Of a DNA stretch of 64,000 nucleotides, positions 41,387 to 49,687 are shown one piece after another (positions within the stretch are counted from its first letter, which is position 1; the number at the start of each line of letters is the position of its first letter). The DNA is from an uncultured Ellagibacter sp. (lineage in GTDB: Bacteria; Actinomycetota; Coriobacteriia; Coriobacteriales; Eggerthellaceae). The translations under genes were made by a program, and so were the position numbers. The notes under the pieces are model-generated. The model was not told the origin of the DNA. It saw nothing but the letters and a program-made list of their open reading frames with translations, and made no database searches. Where the stretch lies: assembly GCF_934643285.1 (NCBI RefSeq), contig NZ_CAKUBT010000001.1:124001-188000 (forward strand), read 5' to 3'.

Positions 41387-44071
41387 ATGCTTTCCCGCTC
41401 GGAATTCGATGTGATGCTCGCTTTGAAGAAGACGCCTGCAGCCTCGCAGCGCGCGATTGCCTCGGAGTGCGGCATGTCGCTCGGCACGGTGAACGCGGTT
41501 GTTAAATCGCTTGGCGATCGCGGCCTTGTCGAGGGTGGGACACTTACGGCGGAAGGCGAAGACGAGCTTTCCCCTTATAAGGTGCGCAACGCCGTCATCA
41601 TGGCGGCGGGACTCTCGTCGCGCATGGCGCCGCTTTCTTACGAATGCCCGAAAGGCGTGCTCAAAGTTCGCGGTGAGGTCCTCATCGAGCGCCAAATCCG
41701 CCAGCTCAAGGAGGCAGGCATCGATGACATCACGGTGGTCGTCGGATTCAAGAAGGAAGAATTCTTCTACCTGGAGGACCTTTTCGGTGTGAAGATCGTC
41801 GTCAACACCGACTACGCGACGCGCAACAACCACGCGACGTTGTTCCAGGTGCGAGATATCATCGGCAACACTTACATTTGCTCGTCGGATAATTACTTCG
41901 TGAGCAACCCCTTCGAGCGCTATGTCTACGACTCGTATTATGCGGCGGTATTCGAGGAGGGCGAAACCGACGAGTACTGCCTTCAGACGAAGGGCCGCGA
42001 CAGGCGCATCACGGGTGCTGTCGTCGGCGGGTCGCACTCGTGGGTCATCATGGGGCACGCGTACTGGACGCGTGACTTCACCTGCGACTTCATGCGATTT
42101 CTCTCCCAGGAATACCATCTCACTGAGACGGTTGGCAAGCTGTGGGACGACATCTTTCTCGAGCACGCAGACGAGCTTCGCATGTACATGCGCCCCTACG
42201 AGAAGGGCGAGATCCGCGAGTTCGACTCTCTCTACCAGCTGCAGGATTTCGACCCGCTGTTCATAGAGAACGTGGCCTCGAACGTGCTCGACAACATCTG
42301 CGCGACGCTCAACTGCCAGCGCGGCGACATCTCGAACGTAAAGCCTATCAAGAAGGGGCTTACGAACCTCTCCTTCTACTTCGAATGCCGCGGCGAGGCG
42401 TTCGTGTACCGCCATCCGGGCGCCGGCACCGACGAGATCATCAACCGCCAAGCTGAGACGTATGCACTCAAGATTGCCTCTGACCTGGGGCTCGACTCGT
42501 CGTTCGTCTACGAGGACCCCGATCTCGGTTGGAAGATTTCCCGCTATATTCCCGATTGCGTGCCGTTTGACTACGGCAACGACGAGCATGTCGGACGTGC
42601 TTTGAGCCTCGTGCGGCGCTTGCACGAGAGCGGCGCAGATTCCCCCTGGTCGTTCGACTTTTATGACGAGGCGTGCAAGATTGAGTCGCTGCTTGCGACC
42701 GAGGACTGGTCGTTCCCTGCGGACTTTTCCGAAGTCAAGGGGAAAATCGAGCGGCTCGTCCCGCTCGTTCGCGCAGGATCGGGAGCGCCAGTTCTGTGCC
42801 ATAACGACTTTTACGGCCCGAATATCCTCGTGCACGGCGACGAGCTGTGCCTCATCGATTGGGAATATGCTGCGATGGGCGACTACGGCTGCGATTTCGG
42901 CAATTTCGTTGCGCAGGGGTCGGGCTACAGCGTCGAGTGCGCGAAGCAAGCCGTCCCTCTGTACTTCGGGCGCGAGGCCACCACAGACGAGGTGTTCCAC
43001 CTGATCGCCTGCACGGCGATTGTCGGCTGGTATTGGTATGTGTGGGCCATGCACCGCGAGCTCAAGGGCGCGCCGGTGGGGGAGTGGTTCTACGTCTGGT
43101 ACCGATCGGCAAAAGACTACGCGGAGGCTGCGCTTTCCATGGCGGAGGCGGTTGGGATGCCGACGTCGGGCGCCGGTGCGCTTTCCTACGAGGAGTTTGT
43201 CGTGCTTGCCCAGGCCGAGGCAAAGACGCGCAATACCGTGCACCCCGAGTCCATCGACGACGCTTCCCGCGATGCTGCGTGCGCCCGTCTTTGCGAGGAG
43301 GGGCTGCTTGCGGACGGCGTTGTGACCCCACGCGGCCTTGCGGCGCTCGAGCCGTATCGCGCGAAGCGGGCCGTGCTTTTGGCCGCGGGCTTCGGCAGCA
43401 GGCTTCTTCCCGTCACGGTGAACACCCCCAAACCGCTTGCGCGTGTCCATGGGGTGCGCATCATCGATCGCCTGATCGACGCGATCATGGCCGCGGGGAT
43501 CGACGAGATCTATATCGTGCGCGGGTATCTGGCAGAGGAGTTTGATCAGCTTCTCAGTAAGTATCCCAACTTGCACTTCATCGACAACCCGCTGTTCGAC
43601 CAGACGAACAACATCTCGTCGGCGGTGGCTGCATGCGGTCATTTCGAGCGCGCCTACGTCTTCGAGAGCGATTTGTTCCTTACGAACCCGACATTGGTGA
43701 GCAGGTATCAGTATCAGTCGAACTACCTGGGATTTCCCGTCGAGAGAACCGATGACTGGTATTTCGACGCCGACGGCGAGGGCGTCATCGAGACTTTGGC
43801 GAAGGGCAAGGATGCCCCATGCTGGCAGATGGTCGGCTTGTCGTATTGGAGCGCGGCTGATGGAGCGCGGCTTGCGCGCGACATCCCCGAGGTGTTCGAG
43901 CGAGACGATGCCCGGCAGATTTTCTGGGACGACGTGGCGATCGTGCGACGACCGGGGGAATATTCCGTCCACGTGCGCCGCTGCAGCCCCGACGATATCC
44001 TGGAGATCGACGATTTCGACGACCTGCGCCGCATCGATCCCGCATACGTCGTGCGTCACAAGGACGCCTAG
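41387..44071 (+). CDS. multidomain HTH-nucleotidyltransferase-choline kinase-HTH-nucleotidyltransferase (LicC/LicA-like)
   Basis: 894 residues in five parts. Residues 1-56 are a MarR-like winged HTH (QRAIASECGMSLGTVNAVVK). Residues 69 to about 290 are a nucleotidyltransferase with IMAAGLSSRMAPLS, as in CTP:phosphocholine cytidylyltransferase LicC. About 310-590 is a choline/ethanolamine-kinase-like domain (LicA) with CHNDFYGPNILV (Asp474) and CLIDWEYAAMGD (Asp491). About 600-655 looks like a second, decayed HTH. Residues 662-894 are a second nucleotidyltransferase (LLAAGFGSRLLPVTVNTPKPL). It probably activates choline or a similar amino alcohol to its CDP form for surface decoration. ATG 41387 follows GGAAGGA. 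Confidence 0.85.
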   Translation: MLSRSEFDVMLALKKTPAASQRAIASECGMSLGTVNAVVKSLGDRGLVEGGTLTAEGEDELSPYKVRNAVIMAAGLSSRMAPLSYECPKGVLKVRGEVLIERQIRQLKEAGIDDITVVVGFKKEEFFYLEDLFGVKIVVNTDYATRNNHATLFQVRDIIGNTYICSSDNYFVSNPFERYVYDSYYAAVFEEGETDEYCLQTKGRDRRITGAVVGGSHSWVIMGHAYWTRDFTCDFMRFLSQEYHLTETVGKLWDDIFLEHADELRMYMRPYEKGEIREFDSLYQLQDFDPLFIENVASNVLDNICATLNCQRGDISNVKPIKKGLTNLSFYFECRGEAFVYRHPGAGTDEIINRQAETYALKIASDLGLDSSFVYEDPDLGWKISRYIPDCVPFDYGNDEHVGRALSLVRRLHESGADSPWSFDFYDEACKIESLLATEDWSFPADFSEVKGKIERLVPLVRAGSGAPVLCHNDFYGPNILVHGDELCLIDWEYAAMGDYGCDFGNFVAQGSGYSVECAKQAVPLYFGREATTDEVFHLIACTAIVGWYWYVWAMHRELKGAPVGEWFYVWYRSAKDYAEAALSMAEAVGMPTSGAGALSYEEFVVLAQAEAKTRNTVHPESIDDASRDAACARLCEEGLLADGVVTPRGLAALEPYRAKRAVLLAAGFGSRLLPVTVNTPKPLARVHGVRIIDRLIDAIMAAGIDEIYIVRGYLAEEFDQLLSKYPNLHFIDNPLFDQTNNISSAVAACGHFERAYVFESDLFLTNPTLVSRYQYQSNYLGFPVERTDDWYFDADGEGVIETLAKGKDAPCWQMVGLSYWSAADGARLARDIPEVFERDDARQIFWDDVAIVRRPGEYSVHVRRCSPDDILEIDDFDDLRRIDPAYVVRHKDA

Positions 44072-44075
44072 CGGC

Positions 44076-44081
44076 TATAAT
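44076..44081 (+). promoter_or_regulatory. -10 box for coaX-dinB
   Basis: Perfect TATAAT five bases after the preceding stop; the -35 is poor (GCGTCA at 17). The leader to ATG 44153 would be about 65 bases. Confidence 0.45.
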
Positions 44082-44152
44082 CGGGGAACTCAAGTAAAAC
44101 GAACCGCGCATAGCCGTTGCGCGCAGCATTTAGGGAAAGGGGCCATCGCATC

Positions 44153-44971
44153 ATGACTCAATCAAAAAAGGCTCCTGTCCGCTCGGCGTTTGTGCTCGCC
44201 GTCGATGTGGGGAACACCCTTACGCGCTTCGGGCTGTTCGAGGGCGATGAGCTCGCCTCGACCTGGTGTGTAACGACGCGGCCCGTCATCACGGTCGACG
44301 AGGCCCATGCCATGCTGCGCGAGTTCTTCCTCATCCGAGGGTTCTCAAGCGCCTCGCACGAGGTTTCGATCGAGCGCGCCATCGTGTCGTCGGTCGTGCC
44401 TTCAATTACCGATGCTTGGGCGCAGGCCGCTCATGCGGTGAGCGTATCGCGCCCGCTTGTCGTGGGGCCTGGCCTGAAAACGGGACTCAAGATGCGTTTC
44501 GACGATCCGGGCGAGGTCGGCTCCGACCGCATCGCCGACATGGTTGCTGCGAAGGAGCTCTTCGGGTTCCCCCTTATCGTCGTCGACTTCGGGACGACGA
44601 CGAACTTCGAGGTCCTCGACGAGGACGGCGCGTTTGCGGGCGGCATCATCGCGCCTGGCCTGCGCCTTTCCCTTTCGGCGCTCTCTTCCGCGGCGGCGAG
44701 GTTGTCCATGGTTGAGATGAAGGCGCCGGCTTCTATCGTCGGAACCAACACCCGCGCTGCTATTCAGTCGGGCGCGGTTATGGGTGAGGTCGCGCGCATC
44801 GACGGCCTCATCGACATGATTTGGCAGGAGATGGGATGTTCCGGCAGCGTCGTCATGTCGGGGGACGATGTTTCGGCGCTTGCCGCCCTGTGCTCGCACG
44901 AGGCGCAGGTCGAGTCCGACTTGACGCTTCTCGGACTGGGTATACTCGAACGATTGAACCGGCGCAGGTAG
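44153..44971 (+). CDS. coaX: type III pantothenate kinase
   Basis: 272 residues. The N-terminal phosphate loop AVDVGNTLTRFGLF, SSVVPSITDAW, VDFGTTTNFEVLDEDG and GGIIAPGLRLSLSAL are diagnostic for CoaX. It carries out the first step of coenzyme A synthesis; the coaBC gene further along the window provides later steps. ATG 44153 lies 11 bases after AAAGGGG. dinB begins seven bases after the stop. Confidence 0.94.
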   Translation: MTQSKKAPVRSAFVLAVDVGNTLTRFGLFEGDELASTWCVTTRPVITVDEAHAMLREFFLIRGFSSASHEVSIERAIVSSVVPSITDAWAQAAHAVSVSRPLVVGPGLKTGLKMRFDDPGEVGSDRIADMVAAKELFGFPLIVVDFGTTTNFEVLDEDGAFAGGIIAPGLRLSLSALSSAAARLSMVEMKAPASIVGTNTRAAIQSGAVMGEVARIDGLIDMIWQEMGCSGSVVMSGDDVSALAALCSHEAQVESDLTLLGLGILERLNRRR

Positions 44972-44978
44972 GACCCTT

Positions 44979-46268
44979 ATGTCGAATGCTCTTGCCGAAT
45001 CGCTCCTGCAGCCGTGGGAGGGCCCGGCGATCCTGCTCGTCGATCTCGACGCCTTTTTCGCGTCCGTCGAGCAGCTCGACCATCCTGGCTGGCGTGGAAA
45101 GCCTGTCATCGTCGGTGGCGACGCCGACAAGCACGGGGTCGTCTCGACGGCATCCTACGAAGCGCGCGCCTTCGGCGTCCACAGTGCCCAGCCCGCATCG
45201 GTTGCACGGCGGCTGTGCCCCGACGCCATCTGGACGCACGGGCATTTCGACCGCTATCGCGAGATGTCGGAAGCCATCATGGGCATCCTGCGGGACGAGA
45301 CTCCGCTCGTGCAGCAGGTGAGCATCGATGAGGCGTTCGTGGACGTCTCTCCCACCAAGGTGAACACGGAGCATCCTGTGCGCATCGCCGAACGCATCCA
45401 ATCGCGCGTCGAAGCGCTCGGTGTTACCTGCTCGGTGGGCGTGGGCACGTCGAAGACGATCGCGAAAATCGCCTCCGACATGGACAAGCCGCGTGGGCTC
45501 ACTGTCGTTTACCCGGGAAGTGAGCAGGGATTTCTCGCGCCTTTGCCCGTGCGGAAGATGAGCGGCGTGGGCGCCGTCGCCGAGCGCGAGCTTGTGAGCC
45601 ATGGTGTGCGCACGTTGGGGGACCTGGCCTGCGCGGACGAGTCGCTTTTGCGCCGCATCTTTGGGAAGAATGCGATTGTGATGCGAACCCGTGCGCAGGG
45701 CGGCGACATGACACCCGTCGAGGAGGGGGAGGCCGCGAAGTCGGTATCGAACGAGATGACATTCGCGAAAGACCTCACATCGCGCGTCGATGTGGAGGCG
45801 GCAATCGCCACGATGGCGGCGAAGGTAGGCCGCCGCCTTCGCAAGAAGGGACTCGCAGGCCGCACGCTCTCCCTCAAGCTGCGCTTCGGCGACCGCTCCG
45901 TGCGCTCGGTCCAGAAACGCCTTCCCGCCCCGAGCGACGACGAGCTCGCCTTCACCCCGCTGCTCTATCGCATGGTCGATGAGATATGGCGCGAGGGGAT
46001 TCCCATCCGTCTCCTCGGCGTGGGGATGAGCGGGTTTCGCGAGGATGAGTTCGTGCAGGATGCGCTGTTCGACGTCGCGCGCGAGGCGCCTTCGACGCTT
46101 GATGCGGAGCCCGTAATCGCCGACGACGCGAAGCGCCGCGGCCTGCTCGACGCCACCGATGCTTTGCGTGACCGCTTCGGGGAAGGCGCCGTGCGGTTCG
46201 GACACGAGCTGCGTAACGCGGGGAACACGACGGGAACAGGTGCTAAGAACCCTGACGATTACAAGTAG
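44979..46268 (+). CDS. dinB: DNA polymerase IV (Y family)
   Basis: 429 residues. The palm carries DLDAFFASVEQ and SIDEAFVDVS with the metal-binding acidic residues; steric and finger residues are in STASYEARAFGVHSA. The HhH thumb (LPVRKMSGVGAVAERELVSHG) and little-finger domain follow. It performs translesion synthesis. No LexA box is visible upstream, and the gene appears to be read from the coaX promoter. The extreme C terminus shows no obvious clamp-binding motif. ATG 44979 follows GTAGGAC. Confidence 0.94.
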   Translation: MSNALAESLLQPWEGPAILLVDLDAFFASVEQLDHPGWRGKPVIVGGDADKHGVVSTASYEARAFGVHSAQPASVARRLCPDAIWTHGHFDRYREMSEAIMGILRDETPLVQQVSIDEAFVDVSPTKVNTEHPVRIAERIQSRVEALGVTCSVGVGTSKTIAKIASDMDKPRGLTVVYPGSEQGFLAPLPVRKMSGVGAVAERELVSHGVRTLGDLACADESLLRRIFGKNAIVMRTRAQGGDMTPVEEGEAAKSVSNEMTFAKDLTSRVDVEAAIATMAAKVGRRLRKKGLAGRTLSLKLRFGDRSVRSVQKRLPAPSDDELAFTPLLYRMVDEIWREGIPIRLLGVGMSGFREDEFVQDALFDVAREAPSTLDAEPVIADDAKRRGLLDATDALRDRFGEGAVRFGHELRNAGNTTGTGAKNPDDYK

Positions 46269-46401
46269 GGTCTGCGGCTGTGTTGCGCGGGCGCCTGCGG
46301 CTTATTCCCCGATTTTCACCACAATGCCGTATACTTCTCCTTAGAGGAAAACGACCCGCGCTTCGGGGTGCTTGCGCGAGTCCTGTCGAGAAAGGAAAGC
46401 C

Positions 46402-47277
46402 ATGGATTTCGAGATCGTCACCGACTCAAGCTGCAACCTGAAAGAGGAAATGATCGACGAGTTCGGTCTCCACGTGCTTCCGCTGACGTTCATGGTCGAT
46501 GGTGAGCAGCGCCAAAGCTACCTTAAAGGCCAGGTCACCGACTTGCAGCAGTTCTATACGATGATGCGCGAGGGCAAGGTCATCACGACTTCACTTCCTA
46601 ATCTGGCCGATTCCGAGGCGCTTTTGCGCGGCCTTCTGGAAGCGGGACGAGACGTTCTTTATCTGGGCTTTTCGAGTGGCCTTTCGGGTACGTACGAGGC
46701 GATCTCGCTTCTGTGCAACCAGTTTGCCGCCGAATTCCCCGAGCGTAAGATTTTCTCCGTCGACACGCTTGCCGCGTCGGGCGGCGAGGGCCTGCTCGTG
46801 TGGCATGCCGTGCAGAAGGCGCGCGAGGGCCTCTCGATCGAGGAGCTTCGCGACTGGGTGGAGCAGCATAAGCTCAACCTGGCGCACTGGTTCACCGTTG
46901 ACGACCTTATGTTTCTGTGGCGCGGTGGACGCGTCTCGAAGACAAGCGCCTGGGCGGGTACGCTTTTGAACATCAAGCCCGTGCTGCACGTCGACGATGA
47001 GGGCCACCTCATTCCCATGGAGAAGGTTCGCGGCCGCAAGAAATCCCTGAACGCGCTCGTCGACCATATGGAGAAATCCGCCCTTCCGCCCGTCGCCGAC
47101 CAGATGGTCTTCATCACGCACGGCGACTGCCTTGAGGATGCCGAATACGTTGCCAACAAAGTGCGCGAGCGCTTCGGCGTGCGCGACGTCGTCATCAACT
47201 ACGTCGACCCGGTCATTGGAGCCCACTCCGGTCCCGGCACGATGGCCCTGTTCTATATGGCGGAAAGCCGCAATTAG
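46402..47277 (+). CDS. DegV family fatty-acid-binding protein
   Basis: 291 residues. EIVTDSSCNLKEEMIDE at the N terminus, VITTSLPNLADSEALL and FSSGLSGTYEAISL are the fatty-acid carboxyl-binding elements of DegV (FakB-type) proteins; GAHSGPGTMALFY is the C-terminal signature. Relatives present fatty acids to a kinase (FakA) for membrane lipid synthesis. ATG 46402 follows AAAGGAAAG. The ABC exporter begins five bases later. Confidence 0.92.
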   Translation: MDFEIVTDSSCNLKEEMIDEFGLHVLPLTFMVDGEQRQSYLKGQVTDLQQFYTMMREGKVITTSLPNLADSEALLRGLLEAGRDVLYLGFSSGLSGTYEAISLLCNQFAAEFPERKIFSVDTLAASGGEGLLVWHAVQKAREGLSIEELRDWVEQHKLNLAHWFTVDDLMFLWRGGRVSKTSAWAGTLLNIKPVLHVDDEGHLIPMEKVRGRKKSLNALVDHMEKSALPPVADQMVFITHGDCLEDAEYVANKVRERFGVRDVVINYVDPVIGAHSGPGTMALFYMAESRN

Positions 47278-47282
47278 CGATT

Positions 47283-49070
47283 ATGTCCGCCCCTGCATTG
47301 CCTGCGACCACCCGTCGCACGCTCCATTACTACTGGCAAGTCACGCGAGCTCACTTCGGCCTGTTCGCGGGACTTGTCGCCTCGACGCTTGCCTATGTGG
47401 CCCTGCTCTCGTATGCGAACCCCTATCTCATGTCCATGGTGGTCGACCAGGTGAGCGCAAACCCCGTTGCCGCCGACGAGGTGTTTTCCACGTTCGGCCC
47501 CTTCGCGCTTGCGCTCGTCGCTGTGAACGTGTTCGGCCAAGCGGCGAGTAAGCTGCAGGACTATTGCATGTACCGCTTGCAAATCGCAGCGTCCTACGAC
47601 CTTGCCACGATGAGCTTCGACGCGCTGTGCAACCAGTCGATGTCATTCCATTCGAACCGCTTTGGCGGAACGCTCGTGAGCCAGACGTCGAAGTTCATGA
47701 GCGCCTATCAGCTTCTGTTGGAGACGCTGTCGTTTCCCTTTTTGCCGGTGCTTTGCTCGGTCGTGTTTACCTGCGCTGTGCTGATTCCGCGCGTGCCCGT
47801 TTACGTTGCCGTCCTGATGGTGCTGCTCGCGATATACGCATGTGTGTCCTACTATATGTACAAGCGGATTCTCGGGCTCAACGAGAAGGCAGCGAGCGCG
47901 CAAAACCAGCTGTCGGGTGAGCTGTCCGACTCGGTCGCGAACATCCTTGCCGTGAAGACCTACGGACGCGAGGATTACGAGCGTGCGCTTTTCGACGAGG
48001 CGAACCGCTGCGTTGTCGAGCGCGACAACCGGCGCATGCGTGCATCGCTCGCGCGCGGCATCGTTACCGCGTGCATCGCCGTCGTCATCATGAGCGCAGT
48101 CACCGTTTTCATCATCGGGGGAAATGCCTGGTACGGCATTACGCCCGGCACGCTTGTGCTCATGTTCACCTACACCTACACGGTGACGAACCAGTTCAAC
48201 TTCATCAACAACGGCCTGCAGAAGTTAAATCGCGCGTTTGGCGACGCGAGTGGGATGACGCAGGTGCTCGACGAGCTGCGGCTCGTTGCCGACCTTCCGG
48301 GCGCTCCCGATTTGCAGGTGAGCAACGGGGAAATCGACTTTCGGGGCATTGGGTTCTGGTATACCGACGGCTCGGCGAAAACGCGCGTGTTCGAAGATTT
48401 CAACCTGCATATCGCCCCAGGTGAACGCGTCGGGCTCGTTGGTATGAGCGGGGCGGGCAAGACCACCTTGACGAAACTTTTGCTGCGCCTTTCCGATATC
48501 CAAGAGGGGAGCATCCTCGTGGACGGGCAAGATATTGCCCGCTGCACGCAGCAATCGCTTCGCCGTCAGATCGCCTACGTGCCCCAAGAATCGCTGCTGT
48601 TCCACCGTACGATTGCCGAAAACATCGCCTACGGTCGCCCCGACGCGACGCTTGAGGAAATCCGCGAGGCGGCGCGGCTGGCGAACGCGCTCGAATTCAT
48701 CGAGCGTCTGCCGGAGCGCTTCGACACGATCACCGGCGAGCGCGGCGTGAAGCTTTCGGGCGGGCAGCGCCAGCGCGTGTCGATTGCGCGCGCCCTTTTG
48801 GCCGATTGTCCCGTGCTCGTGCTCGATGAGGCCACAAGCGCGCTCGACTCCGAGAGCGAGCAGCTCGTCCAGGACGCGCTCTCGACGCTCATGCGCGGGC
48901 GCACGTGTATCGTGGTGGCGCATCGCTTATCGACGGTGGCAAGCCTCGATCGCATCGTCGTTCTGGGTGATGGGCGCATTGTGGAGGATGGCCCGCATTC
49001 CGAACTTGTGGCCCAAGGCGGGGAATACGCCAACTTGTGGGAGCGTCAGACGGGTGCCTACCTGGAATAA
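47283..49070 (+). CDS. ABC exporter half-transporter (fused membrane and ATPase domains)
   Basis: 595 residues. Six membrane helices (about 20-310) are followed by an ATPase domain with Walker A GMSGAGKTTL, Q-loop YVPQESLLFHRTIAENI, signature LSGGQRQR and Walker B VLVLDEATSALD. It is the MsbA/MdlB type and should act as a dimer exporting lipids, peptides or drugs; no second half-transporter is next to it, so a homodimer is likely. ATG 47283 lacks a strong ribosome site and is five bases after degV, consistent with translational coupling. Confidence 0.9.
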   Translation: MSAPALPATTRRTLHYYWQVTRAHFGLFAGLVASTLAYVALLSYANPYLMSMVVDQVSANPVAADEVFSTFGPFALALVAVNVFGQAASKLQDYCMYRLQIAASYDLATMSFDALCNQSMSFHSNRFGGTLVSQTSKFMSAYQLLLETLSFPFLPVLCSVVFTCAVLIPRVPVYVAVLMVLLAIYACVSYYMYKRILGLNEKAASAQNQLSGELSDSVANILAVKTYGREDYERALFDEANRCVVERDNRRMRASLARGIVTACIAVVIMSAVTVFIIGGNAWYGITPGTLVLMFTYTYTVTNQFNFINNGLQKLNRAFGDASGMTQVLDELRLVADLPGAPDLQVSNGEIDFRGIGFWYTDGSAKTRVFEDFNLHIAPGERVGLVGMSGAGKTTLTKLLLRLSDIQEGSILVDGQDIARCTQQSLRRQIAYVPQESLLFHRTIAENIAYGRPDATLEEIREAARLANALEFIERLPERFDTITGERGVKLSGGQRQRVSIARALLADCPVLVLDEATSALDSESEQLVQDALSTLMRGRTCIVVAHRLSTVASLDRIVVLGDGRIVEDGPHSELVAQGGEYANLWERQTGAYLE

Positions 49071-49198
49071 TGTTGTCCCTCGGATGCTTTCTCCGGTATT
49101 GCGCAAAACTTAGTATCCTGTTTGGATTTCATGGTTGAGCGATCGCGCGGTAATGCTGCGCCCTTTTTACCTGTGCGGTTCCTTATAGTGTGGAATCT

Positions 49199-49507
49199 AT
49201 GAATATGGGAGAGACAGACAGATGTAGCGTTCTCGAGCGAAAGCCTTCGCCTGCCCTCGGTGCGGTGTTCGGCGCCAACGTTCGTTGCCTTCGTGTGGCC
49301 TCGCTGATCACGAAGGTGGATTTCGCCAAACGTTGCGGGGTGGGGCGCCCTTACCTCGACAAAGTCGAGCGCGGGGAGGCGAACCCGACGCTTGAATACC
49401 TTGAGCGTTTCGCGGTGGCTCTTGGCGTGGACCCCCTCTGTCTGCTCACGTCACAGCCTGTGCGTTGCCGCGATGACGCGAACTCTGCAGATTACGTACG
49501 AGAATGA
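49199..49507 (+). CDS. small XRE-family DNA-binding regulator
   Basis: 102 residues with a single helix-turn-helix (about residues 22-80): VRCLRVASLITKVDFAKRCG, RPYLDKVERGEANPTLEYL and LAVALGVDPLCLL-like ending. The target is unknown. TATAGT (49184-49189) lies nine bases before ATG 49199, and there is no Shine-Dalgarno, so this gene is also probably near-leaderless. An in-frame GTG at 49190 abuts the -10 and is unlikely. Confidence 0.82.
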   Translation: MNMGETDRCSVLERKPSPALGAVFGANVRCLRVASLITKVDFAKRCGVGRPYLDKVERGEANPTLEYLERFAVALGVDPLCLLTSQPVRCRDDANSADYVRE

Positions 49508-49610
49508 CACTTGCGTGTTCGGATGAACTTGCGAATCAACTTTTCCCTGCCGTCTATCGTGATTTTGGGAAACCGTGCGCTGTGCCAATTACCGAGCCTT
49601 CTTCTTGGCT

Positions 49611-49616
49611 TATAAT
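49611..49616 (+). promoter_or_regulatory. -10 box for ileS
   Basis: Perfect TATAAT, 71 bases before the ileS ATG; the -35 (ATTACC at 17) is weak. The leader shows no T-box sequence (no AGGGTGGNACCGCG), only a small GCGC stem. Confidence 0.5.
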
Positions 49617-49687
49617 CTTGTGGTTTGACGGATGGCGCATTCGTGCGCTTTGCATAGGAACCGATCGGGAAAGGCTGGGCCGCTTTT

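Noticed and set aside
41243..44059. 938-codon open frame opposite the LicC/LicA-like gene
   Set aside because: Shadow of codon bias; no domain motif, His/Arg/Val-rich composition typical of antisense frames in this genome.
44940..44978. LexA box before dinB
   Set aside because: CGAACGATTGAACC has two GAAC half-sites in the same direction rather than the inverted GAAC-N4-GTTC pair.
49508..49687. T-box riboswitch before ileS
   Set aside because: The leader is short and lacks the conserved T-box sequence and a specifier-loop stem; only a small GCGC hairpin is present.
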